Assembly (NCBI RefSeq): GCF_041379045.1
Contig: NZ_CP166871.1
Span: 1 to 64,000 of the forward strand
From: Thalassotalea ponticola
Lineage (GTDB): Bacteria > Pseudomonadota > Gammaproteobacteria > Enterobacterales > Alteromonadaceae
DNA length: 64,000 nt
Reading direction: 5' to 3'
Part shown: positions 38,013 to 47,550 of the stretch, piece after piece
Layout: every line of letters begins with the position of its first letter
How positions within the stretch are numbered: position 1 is the stretch's first letter
The notes under the pieces: model-generated
The model's database searches: none
The model's input: only the letters and a program-made list of their open reading frames with translations
What the model was told of the DNA's origin: nothing
Position numbers and translations under genes: made by a program

Positions 38013-38351
38013 ATGTCAGGCAAGTTTGAAATATACGAAGACAAAGCCGGTGAGTTTCGTTTTCGCTTGAAAGCCGGTAATGGCCAAAATATTTTGGCCA
38101 GCGAGGGCTATAAAGCCAAAAGTGGTTGTGTTAATGGTATTGAGTCGGTCAAAAAAAATGCCGCTGATGATAGCCGCTACGAGCGCAAAACAACCGCTTC
38201 CGGTAAGTTTTCATTTAATTTGAAGTCGGGTAACCATCAAGTTATTGGCACCAGTCAATCGTACGAAGCTGAAGCGTCGAGAGATAATGGTATAGAGTCA
38301 GTTAAAAACAACGCACCAACGGCAAGTGTGGTTGATTTAACCAGCGCTTAA
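38013..38351 (+). CDS. YegP family protein (two DUF1508 repeats)
   Basis: About 112 residues from ATG 38013, with AAAGGGGGTG in front. It contains two tandem DUF1508 repeats: KFEIYEDKAGEFRFRLKAGNGQNILASEGY with NGIESVKKNA, and KFSFNLKSGNHQVIGTSQSY with NGIESVKNNA. E. coli YegP has the same size and two-repeat layout; its function is poorly known. The open frame continues 53 codons upstream, but without a plausible start. Confidence 0.9.
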   Translation: MSGKFEIYEDKAGEFRFRLKAGNGQNILASEGYKAKSGCVNGIESVKKNAADDSRYERKTTASGKFSFNLKSGNHQVIGTSQSYEAEASRDNGIESVKNNAPTASVVDLTSA

Positions 38352-38429
38352 TGGGATATCAATCAGCAAGGCACAGCACCTTGTTGATCAGTTTTTTAAA
38401 TATAATGAACGTTAATACAAGAGGTTATT

Positions 38430-38717
38430 ATGTCAAACGAAGGCTACCACGAGCCGATAAAAGAGCTATCCGATGAAACGCGTGATATGCACCGCGCCAT
38501 CACCTCATTGATGGAGGAGCTCGAAGCTGTTGATTGGTATAACCAACGGATAGACGCTTGTAAAGACAAAGAACTGAAGGCTATTTTGGCCCATAATCGA
38601 GATGAAGAAAAAGAGCATGCGGCGATGGTTTTAGAGTGGATTCGGCGCCAAGACCCTACGTTTGATAAAGAATTGAAGGACTATTTATTTACCGATAAAC
38701 GCATTGCTCATAAGTAA
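38430..38717 (+). CDS. Encapsulated-ferritin-like protein (EncFtn) without cargo tag
   Basis: 95 residues very like the ferritin-like cargo of encapsulin nanocompartments. The two helices have ITSLMEELEAVDWYNQR and HNRDEEKEHAAMVLEWIRR. Glu30, Glu60 and His63 correspond to the iron-site ligands Glu32, Glu62 and His65 of the Rhodospirillum rubrum protein. It ends KDYLFTDKRIAHK, without the C-terminal LTVGSLRR-type targeting peptide. No encapsulin shell gene lies nearby. It may therefore act as a free ferroxidase, or the shell is encoded elsewhere and recognises another signal. Confidence 0.88.
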   Translation: MSNEGYHEPIKELSDETRDMHRAITSLMEELEAVDWYNQRIDACKDKELKAILAHNRDEEKEHAAMVLEWIRRQDPTFDKELKDYLFTDKRIAHK

Positions 38718-38818
38718 TCCACACGTGTTGAACGCAGTGTAAAGCCGGTTTAAACACTGCTCGGCGGTATACTCGCTTATTGATAGAGCAGTAAATAACA
38801 AAAGATAAGGTTAATTTT

Positions 38819-40147
38819 ATGACACTATTAAAGTACTCACCGTGGCTATTACTGTCATTATCAATGTTGCAGTTTGGCTGTACAAGCCAAGCTGCAGAAA
38901 CAAAGTCAGCAATACCCTCCGCCGAGCAATCAGACCCTAGAGTTTTGGGCTGGATGCAAGGCTCTCCGCCGCCTGCTGATAAGTTGATCATGCAGCCACA
39001 ATCAAATTACTTTAGTTTTCCTAAGTTGCGTTGGACGGTGTGTCATATTCGAGAGTTATTGCCAACACAACAAGTAAGCAGAGGTTTAGGGGCTCCAACC
39101 CCACTGCCTAGCTCTCTAGACATCGAAAATATAGACGCCATTACCTTTAAGCCCATTGGCAGTGATGAAAAAATGACGTGGGAAGAGTCGCTATCGGCAA
39201 ATTACACCGATGGCATGTTGATTATGCACAAAGGCACCATTGTTTATGAAAAATATTTAGGTTGCTTGAATGAAATGGGTAAACACGCAGCCATGTCGAT
39301 GACCAAATCGCTAACTGGTTTGTTAGCTGAAATTATGGTGGCTGAAGGTAAGCTCGATGAAAATGCGCTCGTTGCTAAAGTGGTGCCGGAATTAGCCGAT
39401 AGTGCGTTTGGCAATGCCACCGTGCGTCAGGTTATGGATATGACCACGGCACTTGACTACAGTGAAGATTACTCTGATCCCAATGCCGATATTTGGGTTT
39501 ACTCTGCGGCCGCGAGTCCTTTGCCGAAAGGTTCTGACTACAAAGGCCCTGATGGCTATTTTGAATATTTGCAAACGTTAAAGTCGAACGGTAAACACGG
39601 CGAAGCATTTGGTTATAAAACCGTAAATACCGATGCGCTTGGTTGGATTGTTTCTCGGGTGAGCGGCAAAGAGTTAACCGAACTATTATCGGAAAAAATA
39701 TGGCAGAAAATGGGCGCTGAGCAAGATGCCTACATGACGGTTGACGGCAAAGGGACGCCATTTGCTGGAGGTGGTTTAACCGCAGGATTACGCGACTTAG
39801 GCCGCTTAGGGCAGTTAATGCTCAATCACGGTGAATTAAATGGTGAGCGTTTGTTTGCCAAAGACGTGGTAACGAGTATTGAAAATGGCGGTGATAAAAA
39901 TGCCTTTGCTAAGGCGGGGTATAAGTCATTAGCGGGCGGCAGCTACCGCAGCATGTGGTGGGTTTTTCACAATGCTAATGGCGCCTATGCGGCGCGAGGT
40001 GTACACGGCCAAACCATTTATGTCGACCCAACGGCCGAGATGGTGATAGTGCGCTTTTCATCGTTTCCTCAGGCGAAAAACTCGTATATCGACCCTACCT
40101 CGTTACCTGCTTATCAAGCGGTTGCCGACTATTTGCTGAAAAAGTAG
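38819..40147 (+). CDS. Serine hydrolase, class C beta-lactamase/NylB-like lipoprotein
   Basis: 442 residues. The N-terminal lipoprotein signal has the lipobox LQFGC (residues about 18-22). The catalytic SxxK is SMTKS, the Tyr motif is YKTVNTD, and a GVHGQTIYVDP segment forms the third motif near the C-terminus. The spacing and overall sequence suggest the 6-aminohexanoate-dimer hydrolase/EstB branch rather than a true beta-lactamase. Substrate unknown. A hairpin terminator follows. Confidence 0.87.
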   Translation: MTLLKYSPWLLLSLSMLQFGCTSQAAETKSAIPSAEQSDPRVLGWMQGSPPPADKLIMQPQSNYFSFPKLRWTVCHIRELLPTQQVSRGLGAPTPLPSSLDIENIDAITFKPIGSDEKMTWEESLSANYTDGMLIMHKGTIVYEKYLGCLNEMGKHAAMSMTKSLTGLLAEIMVAEGKLDENALVAKVVPELADSAFGNATVRQVMDMTTALDYSEDYSDPNADIWVYSAAASPLPKGSDYKGPDGYFEYLQTLKSNGKHGEAFGYKTVNTDALGWIVSRVSGKELTELLSEKIWQKMGAEQDAYMTVDGKGTPFAGGGLTAGLRDLGRLGQLMLNHGELNGERLFAKDVVTSIENGGDKNAFAKAGYKSLAGGSYRSMWWVFHNANGAYAARGVHGQTIYVDPTAEMVIVRFSSFPQAKNSYIDPTSLPAYQAVADYLLKK

Positions 40148-40163
40148 CGATACTTAACGCGTT

Positions 40164-40199
40164 AAAGCCTAATCGTTGTGGTGACAGTTAGGCTTTTTG
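40164..40199 (+). terminator. Terminator after the serine hydrolase gene
   Basis: AAAGCCTAA (40164-40172) pairs with TTAGGCTTT (40188-40196), followed by TTG. Confidence 0.8.
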
Positions 40200-40393
40200 C
40201 GTTTAGGGCATGATTAATAGCAGTGTTTAGCCCGACTGGTGTGGCGCCACTAGTTAACCGCTTGTCAGGACTTGTCATCTTGAATAGATCAATAACCTCG
40301 TTGGGTGGTAATTATAAGATTATGATTATTAGGGATAATCTGATATATCTAGATCTAATGGGAAAACATTTGCTCAACGATAAAAGGAATATT

Positions 40394-40807
40394 ATGCGTT
40401 ATATAATTTTACTGTGTCTATTGTTGCCATTATCAGTTCACGCATCGTCATTAGAGCTTGCTGAACGCTTTATTGCCTTAAGCGATATCACCAAAGTCAA
40501 AGGGGCGACCGCTGCTGATATTGAAGCTGTCGCCGCCTTGTTAAGTGACGATATGCGCTACCAACACCCTAATTTTAATGCCGATTTATCAAAGCAGCAG
40601 TTTCTCGAAGGCTTGCGTCATTACATGGGGGCGGCAGATAGCTTAAGTACTACGATTACTAACCACATAGCCAGTAAGCAGGCGGTAACCATTGCCATGC
40701 TCACCTCGACGGTGACTGAAGGTAACGAAGAGCTCGATAGCGAACCACTCATGCGCTTGTTTGAGTTTAAACACGGTAAAATAACGTTAATACGCGAATA
40801 TTGGTAA
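40394..40807 (+). CDS. Secreted NTF2/SnoaL-like protein
   Basis: 137 residues from ATG 40394, with AAAAGGAATATT in front. The longer frame starting at 40223 lacks a ribosome-binding site. A signal peptide (YIILLCLLLPLSVHA) precedes an NTF2-like cone fold with LAERFIALSD, LLSDDMRYQHPNFNADLSKQQFLEGL and a C-terminal RLFEFKHGKITLIREYW. These proteins are often small enzymes or ligand carriers; no specific role is evident. Confidence 0.75.
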   Translation: MRYIILLCLLLPLSVHASSLELAERFIALSDITKVKGATAADIEAVAALLSDDMRYQHPNFNADLSKQQFLEGLRHYMGAADSLSTTITNHIASKQAVTIAMLTSTVTEGNEELDSEPLMRLFEFKHGKITLIREYW

Positions 40808-40826
40808 GCCAGTTAAGTGATGGCCT

Positions 40827-41255
40827 ATGGAATGTATATCGTATAAAAAGGGGTATAAGTATCAGTTAACGCAAAGTTATTCTTTAACGATTGATATTTT
40901 ACCAGAGCAATTTATTGAATCACCTTCAGGGTTTATTAGCTTGTCTAAGCAAGGTTTGCTAACCATAAATAATGGTTACGCATGGGACGGCCCTTCAGGA
41001 CCAACTATAGATACACAAAATTTTATGCGCGCATCCTTGGTACACGATGCCTTGTATCAGTTAATGCGAGAACAATTGTTAGATACCCAGAGCACTCGAA
41101 AACGCGCCGATAAGCTATTGCAACAACTGTGCAGACAAGACGGTATGAGTGCGCTACGCGCTTGGCTTGCTTACAGCGGGTTGCGCTTACTGGGCAGTAA
41201 GGCGGCCAGCCCGTTAAATAAAAAGTCGGCGAACAATGCGCCGAGTACCTGCTAA
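40827..41255 (+). CDS. DUF1353 family protein
   Basis: 142 residues with the family core GYAWDGPSGPTIDTQNFMRASLVHDALYQLMREQLL, where the His-Asp pair and WDGPSGP are characteristic. DUF1353 proteins occur in phages and in bacterial genomes; no activity is established. It is 20 bp after the NTF2-like gene, so probably co-transcribed. The following 288 bp hold no feature I can support. Confidence 0.85.
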   Translation: MECISYKKGYKYQLTQSYSLTIDILPEQFIESPSGFISLSKQGLLTINNGYAWDGPSGPTIDTQNFMRASLVHDALYQLMREQLLDTQSTRKRADKLLQQLCRQDGMSALRAWLAYSGLRLLGSKAASPLNKKSANNAPSTC

Positions 41256-41543
41256 AATTTGTATTTCTCCCAGAGCTGATTGTGACCTGAGTGCATGTGG
41301 TGACGTGCTAACTGTTTTGGCTGATCCGCTATTATTGTCGCTATGCGCAAATAACGCCGACGCTTATTGTGTTCATTAAAAATTAATACAGAAATTAATC
41401 AATCGTTTAGTTGCTGTGTTAAGGTATTTCACTGATGGCTTCACTGCGCAGTGGCGAGCGCTCATTGCGCCTTAGTATAAACGGTAATTAAGCCGCTAAA
41501 ATATAACCAAAAGGTTCATGTTCACGTCGATTAAGTAATTGAT

Positions 41544-42683
41544 ATGGATAAGGTTTTTGAGGTTTTTAAACGCTTTCTTTGGCTCGGATTAATAAGTCTT
41601 GGCGGCCCCGCGGCACATATTGGTTATTTTCAAAAGGCCTTTGTTGAGCAGTATCGATGGTTAGATGACCACGCCTATGGAAAACTTGTCGCCTTGAGCC
41701 AATTCTTACCGGGGCCAGGGTCGAGCCAAGTGGGTTTTGCGTTAGGTTTGCAGCGCGCAGGCTTGTTGGGAGGCATAGCGGCCTTCGTGGGATTCACTCT
41801 TCCTTCATTTGTGATCATGTATGGCTTAGCAAAAAGCTACAATTTGCTCGCAGGTGATACGCTTAACTCGATTATTCACGGCCTTAAACTGTTGGCCGTA
41901 GTGGTAGTGGCTGATGCCAGTCTCAGTATGTACAACAGCTTTTGTAAAAACCGCTTAACCACAACCATAGCCGTGATCAGCTTCATTTGTTTATTGTTGC
42001 TTTCGAGTATACAAGTACAAATGTTGTTGTTAGTGGTCGCGGCGGCAACGGGGGCGATATATTGCCACACACCACCACAACAGCAACGCAGTGCAGCCCG
42101 TTTAAATTATCTGCCCTTGATTGCCTTTGTGATGCTGTTTGTAAGCACGCTATATCTTGCTCAAACCTCCGGCTTTGCGCAAACCTTTGCCTACTTTTAT
42201 CAATCAGGGGCGTTGGTATTTGGCGGTGGTCATGTGGTATTACCGTTATTGCAAGAAACTGCTGGCCAAGGCATTGCAAACGATACCTTTTTAATGGGCT
42301 ACGCCGCTGCGCAGGCGGTACCAGGGCCAATGTTTTCACTGGCGGCATTTTTAGGTGGCCAGTTACACTCAACGAGCCCATTTTTAGGCGCGTTATTGGC
42401 GACGTTGGCCATATTTCTTCCCGGGTTTTTACTGGTGCTGTCGTTGCAAGGTGTTTGGCAATCGCTAAGTACCCATCGTCGTGTCGGTGGCGCGGTTATC
42501 GCTATTAATGCCGCCGTTGTCGGTATCTTGTTGAGTGCGTTATATTCCCCAGTGTTTACCAGTGCGGTGACCTCTGCCGAGCACATGGCCATTGTTGCGT
42601 TAGGCTTGTTGTTGCAGCGTGTATATAAATTGCCAATAGCGATGATGGTATTGCTGTTTGTGCTTATTGGCCTGTTTTTATAA
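41544..42683 (+). CDS. chrA: Chromate efflux transporter ChrA
   Basis: 379 residues, full-length two-repeat CHR family. The N-terminal repeat has LGLISLGGPAAHIGYFQKAFVEQYRWL and LSQFLPGPGSSQVGFALGLQRAGLLGG. The second repeat has GALVFGGGHVVLPLLQET and AAQAVPGPMFSLAAFLGGQL. About ten membrane helices. The family exports chromate, and some members may handle sulfate-like anions. It is followed 15 bp later by a GNAT gene. Confidence 0.92.
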   Translation: MDKVFEVFKRFLWLGLISLGGPAAHIGYFQKAFVEQYRWLDDHAYGKLVALSQFLPGPGSSQVGFALGLQRAGLLGGIAAFVGFTLPSFVIMYGLAKSYNLLAGDTLNSIIHGLKLLAVVVVADASLSMYNSFCKNRLTTTIAVISFICLLLLSSIQVQMLLLVVAAATGAIYCHTPPQQQRSAARLNYLPLIAFVMLFVSTLYLAQTSGFAQTFAYFYQSGALVFGGGHVVLPLLQETAGQGIANDTFLMGYAAAQAVPGPMFSLAAFLGGQLHSTSPFLGALLATLAIFLPGFLLVLSLQGVWQSLSTHRRVGGAVIAINAAVVGILLSALYSPVFTSAVTSAEHMAIVALGLLLQRVYKLPIAMMVLLFVLIGLFL

Positions 42684-42697
42684 TAAAAGTAGTTAAT

Positions 42698-43210
42698 ATG
42701 ACGATTTTAATCGATACCGAACGTCTGCAAATGCGCCATTTTCATGCCGACGATACCGCTGCCGTGTATGCGTTTTCAAGCGACCCAGATGTCACCCGTT
42801 ATACGGGCGATGCTGGTATGGTAACCAGCCTTGCCGATGCCCGAGGTATTATTGACGATATATGGCTAAGAGAGTATCAACAATATGGCTATGGCCGTTA
42901 TGCGCTAGTTCACAAAGCCGATGATAAAGTGATTGGTTTTTGTGGTTTTAAGTATGATCCACAGCAACAGCTTACCGACCTCGGTTATCGCATATTGCCT
43001 GCTTATTGGCAGCAAGGCTTGGCATCAGAAGCCGTTGCTGCAGTACTCAACTATGGCCGCGACCAGCTCAAGCTAACAACCGTGGTGGCGGATGCGGCAA
43101 TTGATAACACGGGCTCTAACAAAGTGTTGTTAAACCATGGTTTTCAATGGGTTAAACGTCATACCTTGTATGGCTTTGAGATGAATCACTATCAAATACA
43201 GTTAACCTAA
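42698..43210 (+). CDS. GNAT family N-acetyltransferase (RimJ/RimL-like)
   Basis: 170 residues: an N-terminal beta strand LIDTERLQMRHFHADD, then VIGFCGFKYDP and DLGYRILPAYWQQGLASEAVAAVLNYG, the acetyl-CoA pyrophosphate-binding loop region, and a C-terminal NKVLLNHGFQWV. It probably acetylates a protein N-terminus or a small amine; the substrate is unknown. Likely in an operon with chrA. Confidence 0.88.
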   Translation: MTILIDTERLQMRHFHADDTAAVYAFSSDPDVTRYTGDAGMVTSLADARGIIDDIWLREYQQYGYGRYALVHKADDKVIGFCGFKYDPQQQLTDLGYRILPAYWQQGLASEAVAAVLNYGRDQLKLTTVVADAAIDNTGSNKVLLNHGFQWVKRHTLYGFEMNHYQIQLT

Positions 43211-43360
43211 CACGCTTTGCTTAGCGTTTAAGATGAACGCGATAGGGAGTTATATCGCTAAACGATCCCCTTGGTGTGATGGTGCGCGTTTTGGAACAAT
43301 ACCAATGGCGGCAAATGATAGTCAATCGAGCTTGCTATGGTTGCTATCGATAGTATCGAT

Positions 43361-43404
43361 ATAACAACGCTCTACCTAGATATCTAAAAGTAGAGCGTTG
43401 TTAT
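43361..43404. terminator. Large perfect hairpin between convergent genes
   Basis: ATAACAACGCTCTAC (43361-43375) and GTAGAGCGTTGTTAT (43390-43404) are perfect 15-bp arms around a 14-nt loop. It lies between the GNAT gene and the convergent flotillin gene and is probably a bidirectional terminator, although the flanking T-runs are short. Confidence 0.6.
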
Positions 43405-43419
43405 CAGCTGGTGGTGAGT

Positions 43420-45207
43420 TTAAGAGGCGTTATTGGCGGTGCCGTTATGCGTCTCATTATGTACACCATTATGGCTTGGCTCGCTGTGGCTCATGGTGGT
43501 CGCTTTGGTCACGGAAATCGCATCTTCAGCTAAATTGTGATTACCTTTAATCAGATCGTCGAGCGACCCCGTTTGTTTATCAACAATACCCAGTTCACGC
43601 ATCATAGTGTCAACTAAAGGAGCATGGGCGCGATAATTTAATGCGGCTCCCGTGATTTGTTCAGCTAAACCACCTTGGACGCTAGTTTGTGCTTGTTCAG
43701 CGGACGATAACGCGCTGGTATGGCTACCGTAACCTTGCAATATTTTAATGCCTTCAATGTTTTCTAACGGCTTCACCGCATTGGCAACAATCTCTGGTAA
43801 GGCTTTTAAAATAGCTAACGATTTTTGCAACTCGACTTGTTCATCGCGCAAGGTATTTTCTGCCGCATACAAGGCACGCTTACCCTCGGCTTCTACCGCA
43901 TACACCTTTTCATCCGCTTCGGCTTTTAGCTTTTTCGCATCGGCTTTGGCTTCGGTTAAGATTGCTTCGGCTCTATCTTCGGCGGCTTGTTTGTCAGCTT
44001 CTGCTTGCACGGTAACTGATACTGCTTCGCGCTCAGCTTGTTTTTTAGCATCGATGACTTCAATCTCTTTTTGACGATTGGCAATGGCCACTTGTTTAGC
44101 GGTTGCGACAGCCTCTTCTTTTTCAACCTTGAGCTTTTCTGCTTCGGCGGCTTTGGCTCGAGCAGCTGATTCTTCTTCAGATTTTTGCGCAACAATAATT
44201 TGTTTTTCTTGCATTGACACTTCAATGTCTTTTTCTTGTTGAATACGCGCTTGCTCAATGGCCTTGCGTTTTTCGATTTCTTGCGCCTCAATTTGTTTCG
44301 ACTTTTCGATTTCTGCCAATTCGATCGCCCGTAGCTTGGCGATCTCTGCTTCGCGTTCTTCGCGTTCTTTGGTTTCTTTTTGCTTAACGATTTCGGCGTG
44401 CTGCTCGGCACGTTTAAATTCAATCGCTTGCTGTTGAATTAATTGCGCTTCTTGCTGTTCTTTTTTGATCTCGAGCGACTGCTTTTCAGCGGCGAGGTTG
44501 CGCTCTTCAATCTTTATCCGGTTTTCTTGTTCAATGTCATTGGTTTCTTTGCGCTTTTCTTCGATGATTTTAGCTAGTCTCGCTCTACCCTCTGCATCAA
44601 AGGCATTGTTTTCATTAAAAAACTGAAGATCGGTTTGGTCAAAGCCAGTGAGTGATACCGACTCTAACTCAAGACCGTTCTTTTCCAGATCAGCCATCAC
44701 ATTTTGCTGTACTTTTTGCACAAATTCAGAGCGCTGTTCATGCATTTCGGTCATGCTCATTTCAGCAGCCACCGCGCGCAGTACATCAACAAATTTAGAC
44801 TCCATTAGCTTTTTCAGCTCTTCAACGCGCATGGTGCGGGTACCTAACGTTTGGGCAGCCATCGAAATCCCTTCGGAATTTGGCGCAACGCGCAAGTAGA
44901 AGTCGGCTTTCACATCAACACGCATTCGGTCTTTGGTAATAAGCGCATCTTTTTGAGTTTTTTCAACTTCAATACGCAAGGTGTTCATGTTTACTGGAAT
45001 GGTTTCGTGAACGACTGGTAAGACAATGGCTCCACCGTCTTTTACCACTTTTTCACCACCCATACCGGTGCGAACAAAGGCAATTTCTTTAGTCGCGCGA
45101 ATGTATAATTTTGCGATGATTAAGCCAATAGTGATCAGTGCCACTAACACACTGGCGGCGACGATAAGCACCAATGATAAGTTATCGCCGGAGGTTATAT
45201 TTTGCAT
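43420..45207 (-). CDS. yqiK: Flotillin family inner-membrane protein (YqiK-like)
   Basis: 595 residues: one N-terminal membrane helix (LVLIVAASVLVALITIGLIIAKLYI), then the SPFH/PHB domain (about 35-230, with AFVRTGMGGEKVVKDGGAIVLPVVHE). A very long charged Glu/Lys/Ala coiled coil follows (about 230-480), then a C-terminal domain ending in a Ser/His/Asn-rich tail. Flotillins organise membrane microdomains. It is 15 bp downstream of yqiJ, the conserved pair. Confidence 0.93.
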   Translation of the reverse strand: MQNITSGDNLSLVLIVAASVLVALITIGLIIAKLYIRATKEIAFVRTGMGGEKVVKDGGAIVLPVVHETIPVNMNTLRIEVEKTQKDALITKDRMRVDVKADFYLRVAPNSEGISMAAQTLGTRTMRVEELKKLMESKFVDVLRAVAAEMSMTEMHEQRSEFVQKVQQNVMADLEKNGLELESVSLTGFDQTDLQFFNENNAFDAEGRARLAKIIEEKRKETNDIEQENRIKIEERNLAAEKQSLEIKKEQQEAQLIQQQAIEFKRAEQHAEIVKQKETKEREEREAEIAKLRAIELAEIEKSKQIEAQEIEKRKAIEQARIQQEKDIEVSMQEKQIIVAQKSEEESAARAKAAEAEKLKVEKEEAVATAKQVAIANRQKEIEVIDAKKQAEREAVSVTVQAEADKQAAEDRAEAILTEAKADAKKLKAEADEKVYAVEAEGKRALYAAENTLRDEQVELQKSLAILKALPEIVANAVKPLENIEGIKILQGYGSHTSALSSAEQAQTSVQGGLAEQITGAALNYRAHAPLVDTMMRELGIVDKQTGSLDDLIKGNHNLAEDAISVTKATTMSHSEPSHNGVHNETHNGTANNAS

Positions 45208-45222
45208 ACAAATTCCTTGTTT

Positions 45223-45852
45223 TTATTGTTCTAACTTTGCTGCCAACCAGATGTTGGCGTGTTTTTCGAGTAGTACCACACTGACGCCTTGATGAAATTC
45301 CTGATCAGCCTGATCCGGTTCAACCATCACGTAGTGTTTTTGATTGTATTCGTCTTGGAGCACGGCTTGTGCGGCGTTGCCTTGACTAGCTTTGCCAATG
45401 GTTATGGTAGCGATTTTGCCGCCAAATCCCTGCGAAGAAACCGCTGAGCTCTGGTTTTTGGGAATAAGCTTAGCGATAGCACTACCCAAAATGTGCGTTG
45501 CATAACCGGCACCGAGTAAGGCAATTGGCTTAGATAGCCAGTATAAAGGGGCTAAATCAACAGACAGAGCAATCACATAGTTATAGACAATGCCGATCAG
45601 GGCAAAACTGGTTAGCATCAATACGAGCCAAACCAACATAGGTAACTTATTTAGACACAACCAACCGAGCAATGAGGTGATGCCACCCGAGGTGACATCG
45701 GTATCAACATCAATATCGACCATGTCGTCAAACAAGGACACCACACTGGTACCAATTAACAGCGCTAAGCCCTCGAGTAACGACAGTCCCAAAACGATGA
45801 CTAATGCCACCAGGTAGGCAAAATTAATATCAGACAGTAAAAAATCAATCAC
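45223..45852 (-). CDS. yqiJ: YqiJ family membrane protein with OB-fold
   Basis: About 209 residues: several membrane helices in the N-terminal two thirds and a soluble C-terminal OB-like domain (GGKIATITIGKASQGNAAQAVL, VMVEPDQADQEFHQGVSVVLLE), as in NfeD-type proteins. I place the start at GTG 45852 because AGGAGG at 45859-45864 is six bases before it; it would abut the TTG at 45858. NfeD/YqiJ proteins partner with flotillins. Confidence 0.85.
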   Translation of the reverse strand: MIDFLLSDINFAYLVALVIVLGLSLLEGLALLIGTSVVSLFDDMVDIDVDTDVTSGGITSLLGWLCLNKLPMLVWLVLMLTSFALIGIVYNYVIALSVDLAPLYWLSKPIALLGAGYATHILGSAIAKLIPKNQSSAVSSQGFGGKIATITIGKASQGNAAQAVLQDEYNQKHYVMVEPDQADQEFHQGVSVVLLEKHANIWLAAKLEQ

Positions 45853-46017
45853 CCACAACCTCCTTGTCTATTTATGTTTTTGTTTTAACGTCGAAAAATT
45901 ACGATGTTTGATTGTTGATGAACAATATTAAACCATAATAACGATAGTTCTGTGATTTGTATATATGCGGTTTAGGAGGCCAAAACATTCGTCAACAGGC
46001 TGTTGTCTGCGTCAGTA

Positions 46018-47550
46018 TTACATCCAGTTACGTCGGCTAATTTCAACCTCGGTTAAGGTACTATTGAGCCAGTCAAAGCCTTGTTGCTCGGCGATGTAGG
46101 GAACCTGCACACTGCCTGCGGCAAGGACAAACTGAACAGTGCAAAGCTGATGACGTTTTAATAACCAGCTTTGTTTGAAAGTGGTTTGCTGAACTTTGAA
46201 CGTTTCAAAAACTTGGTAGTTAACCCCCAAACAGCCATAGCGAACATACGTATACTTATGGTCGCGTGCCCATCCCCAGCGTCGGTAACGCAAATAAAAC
46301 AAGGCGCTCGCCAGGCTGGCGAGGACGGCAATCGCAATGAGCATTGATTGGTCATTTGCGAGTATCGCTTTATAGCTGGCGATGGTCGTTATCGGTAGCA
46401 CAAATAGCATTATGTTGCGCCAAAATAGACGCTGGCTTACTGGCTGATAGTTGATAGCCGTTGGTGCGGCGTCAGGGAAGGCATCGCCAAGCAGAAAATC
46501 TCGCTCTTTACGAGTGACTGACGGCACGATAATTTGATTGTCGTGGCCGTTGAGGTTCGGGGTGTTGGCGTTTACTTGTTCAAAACGCAAATTAGTACGC
46601 CCTAACAGTTTATCAAGCCAGCTCTGTTGGCAGACTATTTTTTGTAAACGCGACAGTCGCATTGTCACTTCCGTACGGGTGAATAATCCGCACTCTCGAA
46701 TGTATTTATCGCGCTGGCGAATTAATACGAAGCGATGAAAAATAATAATGGCGCCGAGTATGCTTATCAGGCTGATAACGAAAATCACCGCCAAAGCGGC
46801 GGTTAATACAGAGCCTATGACCTGCCATAAAGACTGGCTGTCTAAGTCAAAGTAGCTCGATACATTAAAACCCCAATATTGAAGCCAATAGCCAACTTTA
46901 TCAAACGCATTGTCGATAAAAGGTGCTAGCCCCGCTAGTAATATCCATACCCGATTATTGGTCAGACCGTGAATCACTAAATCGTCAAGGTTACGGCGAT
47001 CAATAACTTGTTTGTCAGCGCCGCTGGATTGGTGCTGCTGGTCTTGTTGCGTGCTATCTATTGTATCGACTTGGTCGGTATGCGAGCTCTGCGTGGCTAA
47101 AATTTCTTGTTTTAGTTGGTTGGCAAAGACGGTGTCTATGGCGACAATTTTTGCTTCTTGTGCCGCGGTTCCTGCGGTGTCAAACTGTATGCAGCAATAA
47201 CCAAATGGTCGATAGTAAAACGGCACACCAAGCTCGATGTTTTGAATTTTGGCAAACGGTAAGTCAACGTATTTACGCGCTAATACCCCACTTCGAATTT
47301 CAATTTTTTGATCTGATAATCGATACTGGAAAAAGTAAAAACTCAATATCGCCGATAGCGTTAGTGCTGCAGCTGCCGCAATGATAATCGGCCACCAAAT
47401 ATGGGGGTTGTTTTGCACTTGGTTAGCCAGAAGTAATAGCGCCGGTAACATATAGACAAAGTTGCCCATGACACTTCTGGCTAGCTGTAAAGCAAAGTAG
47501 ATTATCGCGATCGGCGCGATGCGCTGCCATTGGTTCGTGGTGCTAACCAT
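46018..47550 (-). CDS. Bacterial PH-domain membrane protein (YdbT-like)
   Basis: 510 residues with three PH-type YdbS-like domains separated by pairs of membrane helices. Examples of the domain core are YFFQYRLSDQKIEIRSGVLARKYVDLPFAKIQNIEL, RECGLFTRTEVTMRLSRLQKI and YVRYGCLGVNYQVFETFKVQQTTF. Such pairs are widespread, and a role in lipid or envelope homeostasis is suspected. It overlaps its smaller partner upstream by 8 bp. Confidence 0.85.
   Translation of the reverse strand: MVSTTNQWQRIAPIAIIYFALQLARSVMGNFVYMLPALLLLANQVQNNPHIWWPIIIAAAAALTLSAILSFYFFQYRLSDQKIEIRSGVLARKYVDLPFAKIQNIELGVPFYYRPFGYCCIQFDTAGTAAQEAKIVAIDTVFANQLKQEILATQSSHTDQVDTIDSTQQDQQHQSSGADKQVIDRRNLDDLVIHGLTNNRVWILLAGLAPFIDNAFDKVGYWLQYWGFNVSSYFDLDSQSLWQVIGSVLTAALAVIFVISLISILGAIIIFHRFVLIRQRDKYIRECGLFTRTEVTMRLSRLQKIVCQQSWLDKLLGRTNLRFEQVNANTPNLNGHDNQIIVPSVTRKERDFLLGDAFPDAAPTAINYQPVSQRLFWRNIMLFVLPITTIASYKAILANDQSMLIAIAVLASLASALFYLRYRRWGWARDHKYTYVRYGCLGVNYQVFETFKVQQTTFKQSWLLKRHQLCTVQFVLAAGSVQVPYIAEQQGFDWLNSTLTEVEISRRNWM

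Noticed and set aside
43956..44423. 155-codon Lys-rich ORF within the flotillin gene
   Set aside because: It is an alternative frame of the charged coiled-coil region on the same strand, without a start context or homology signs.
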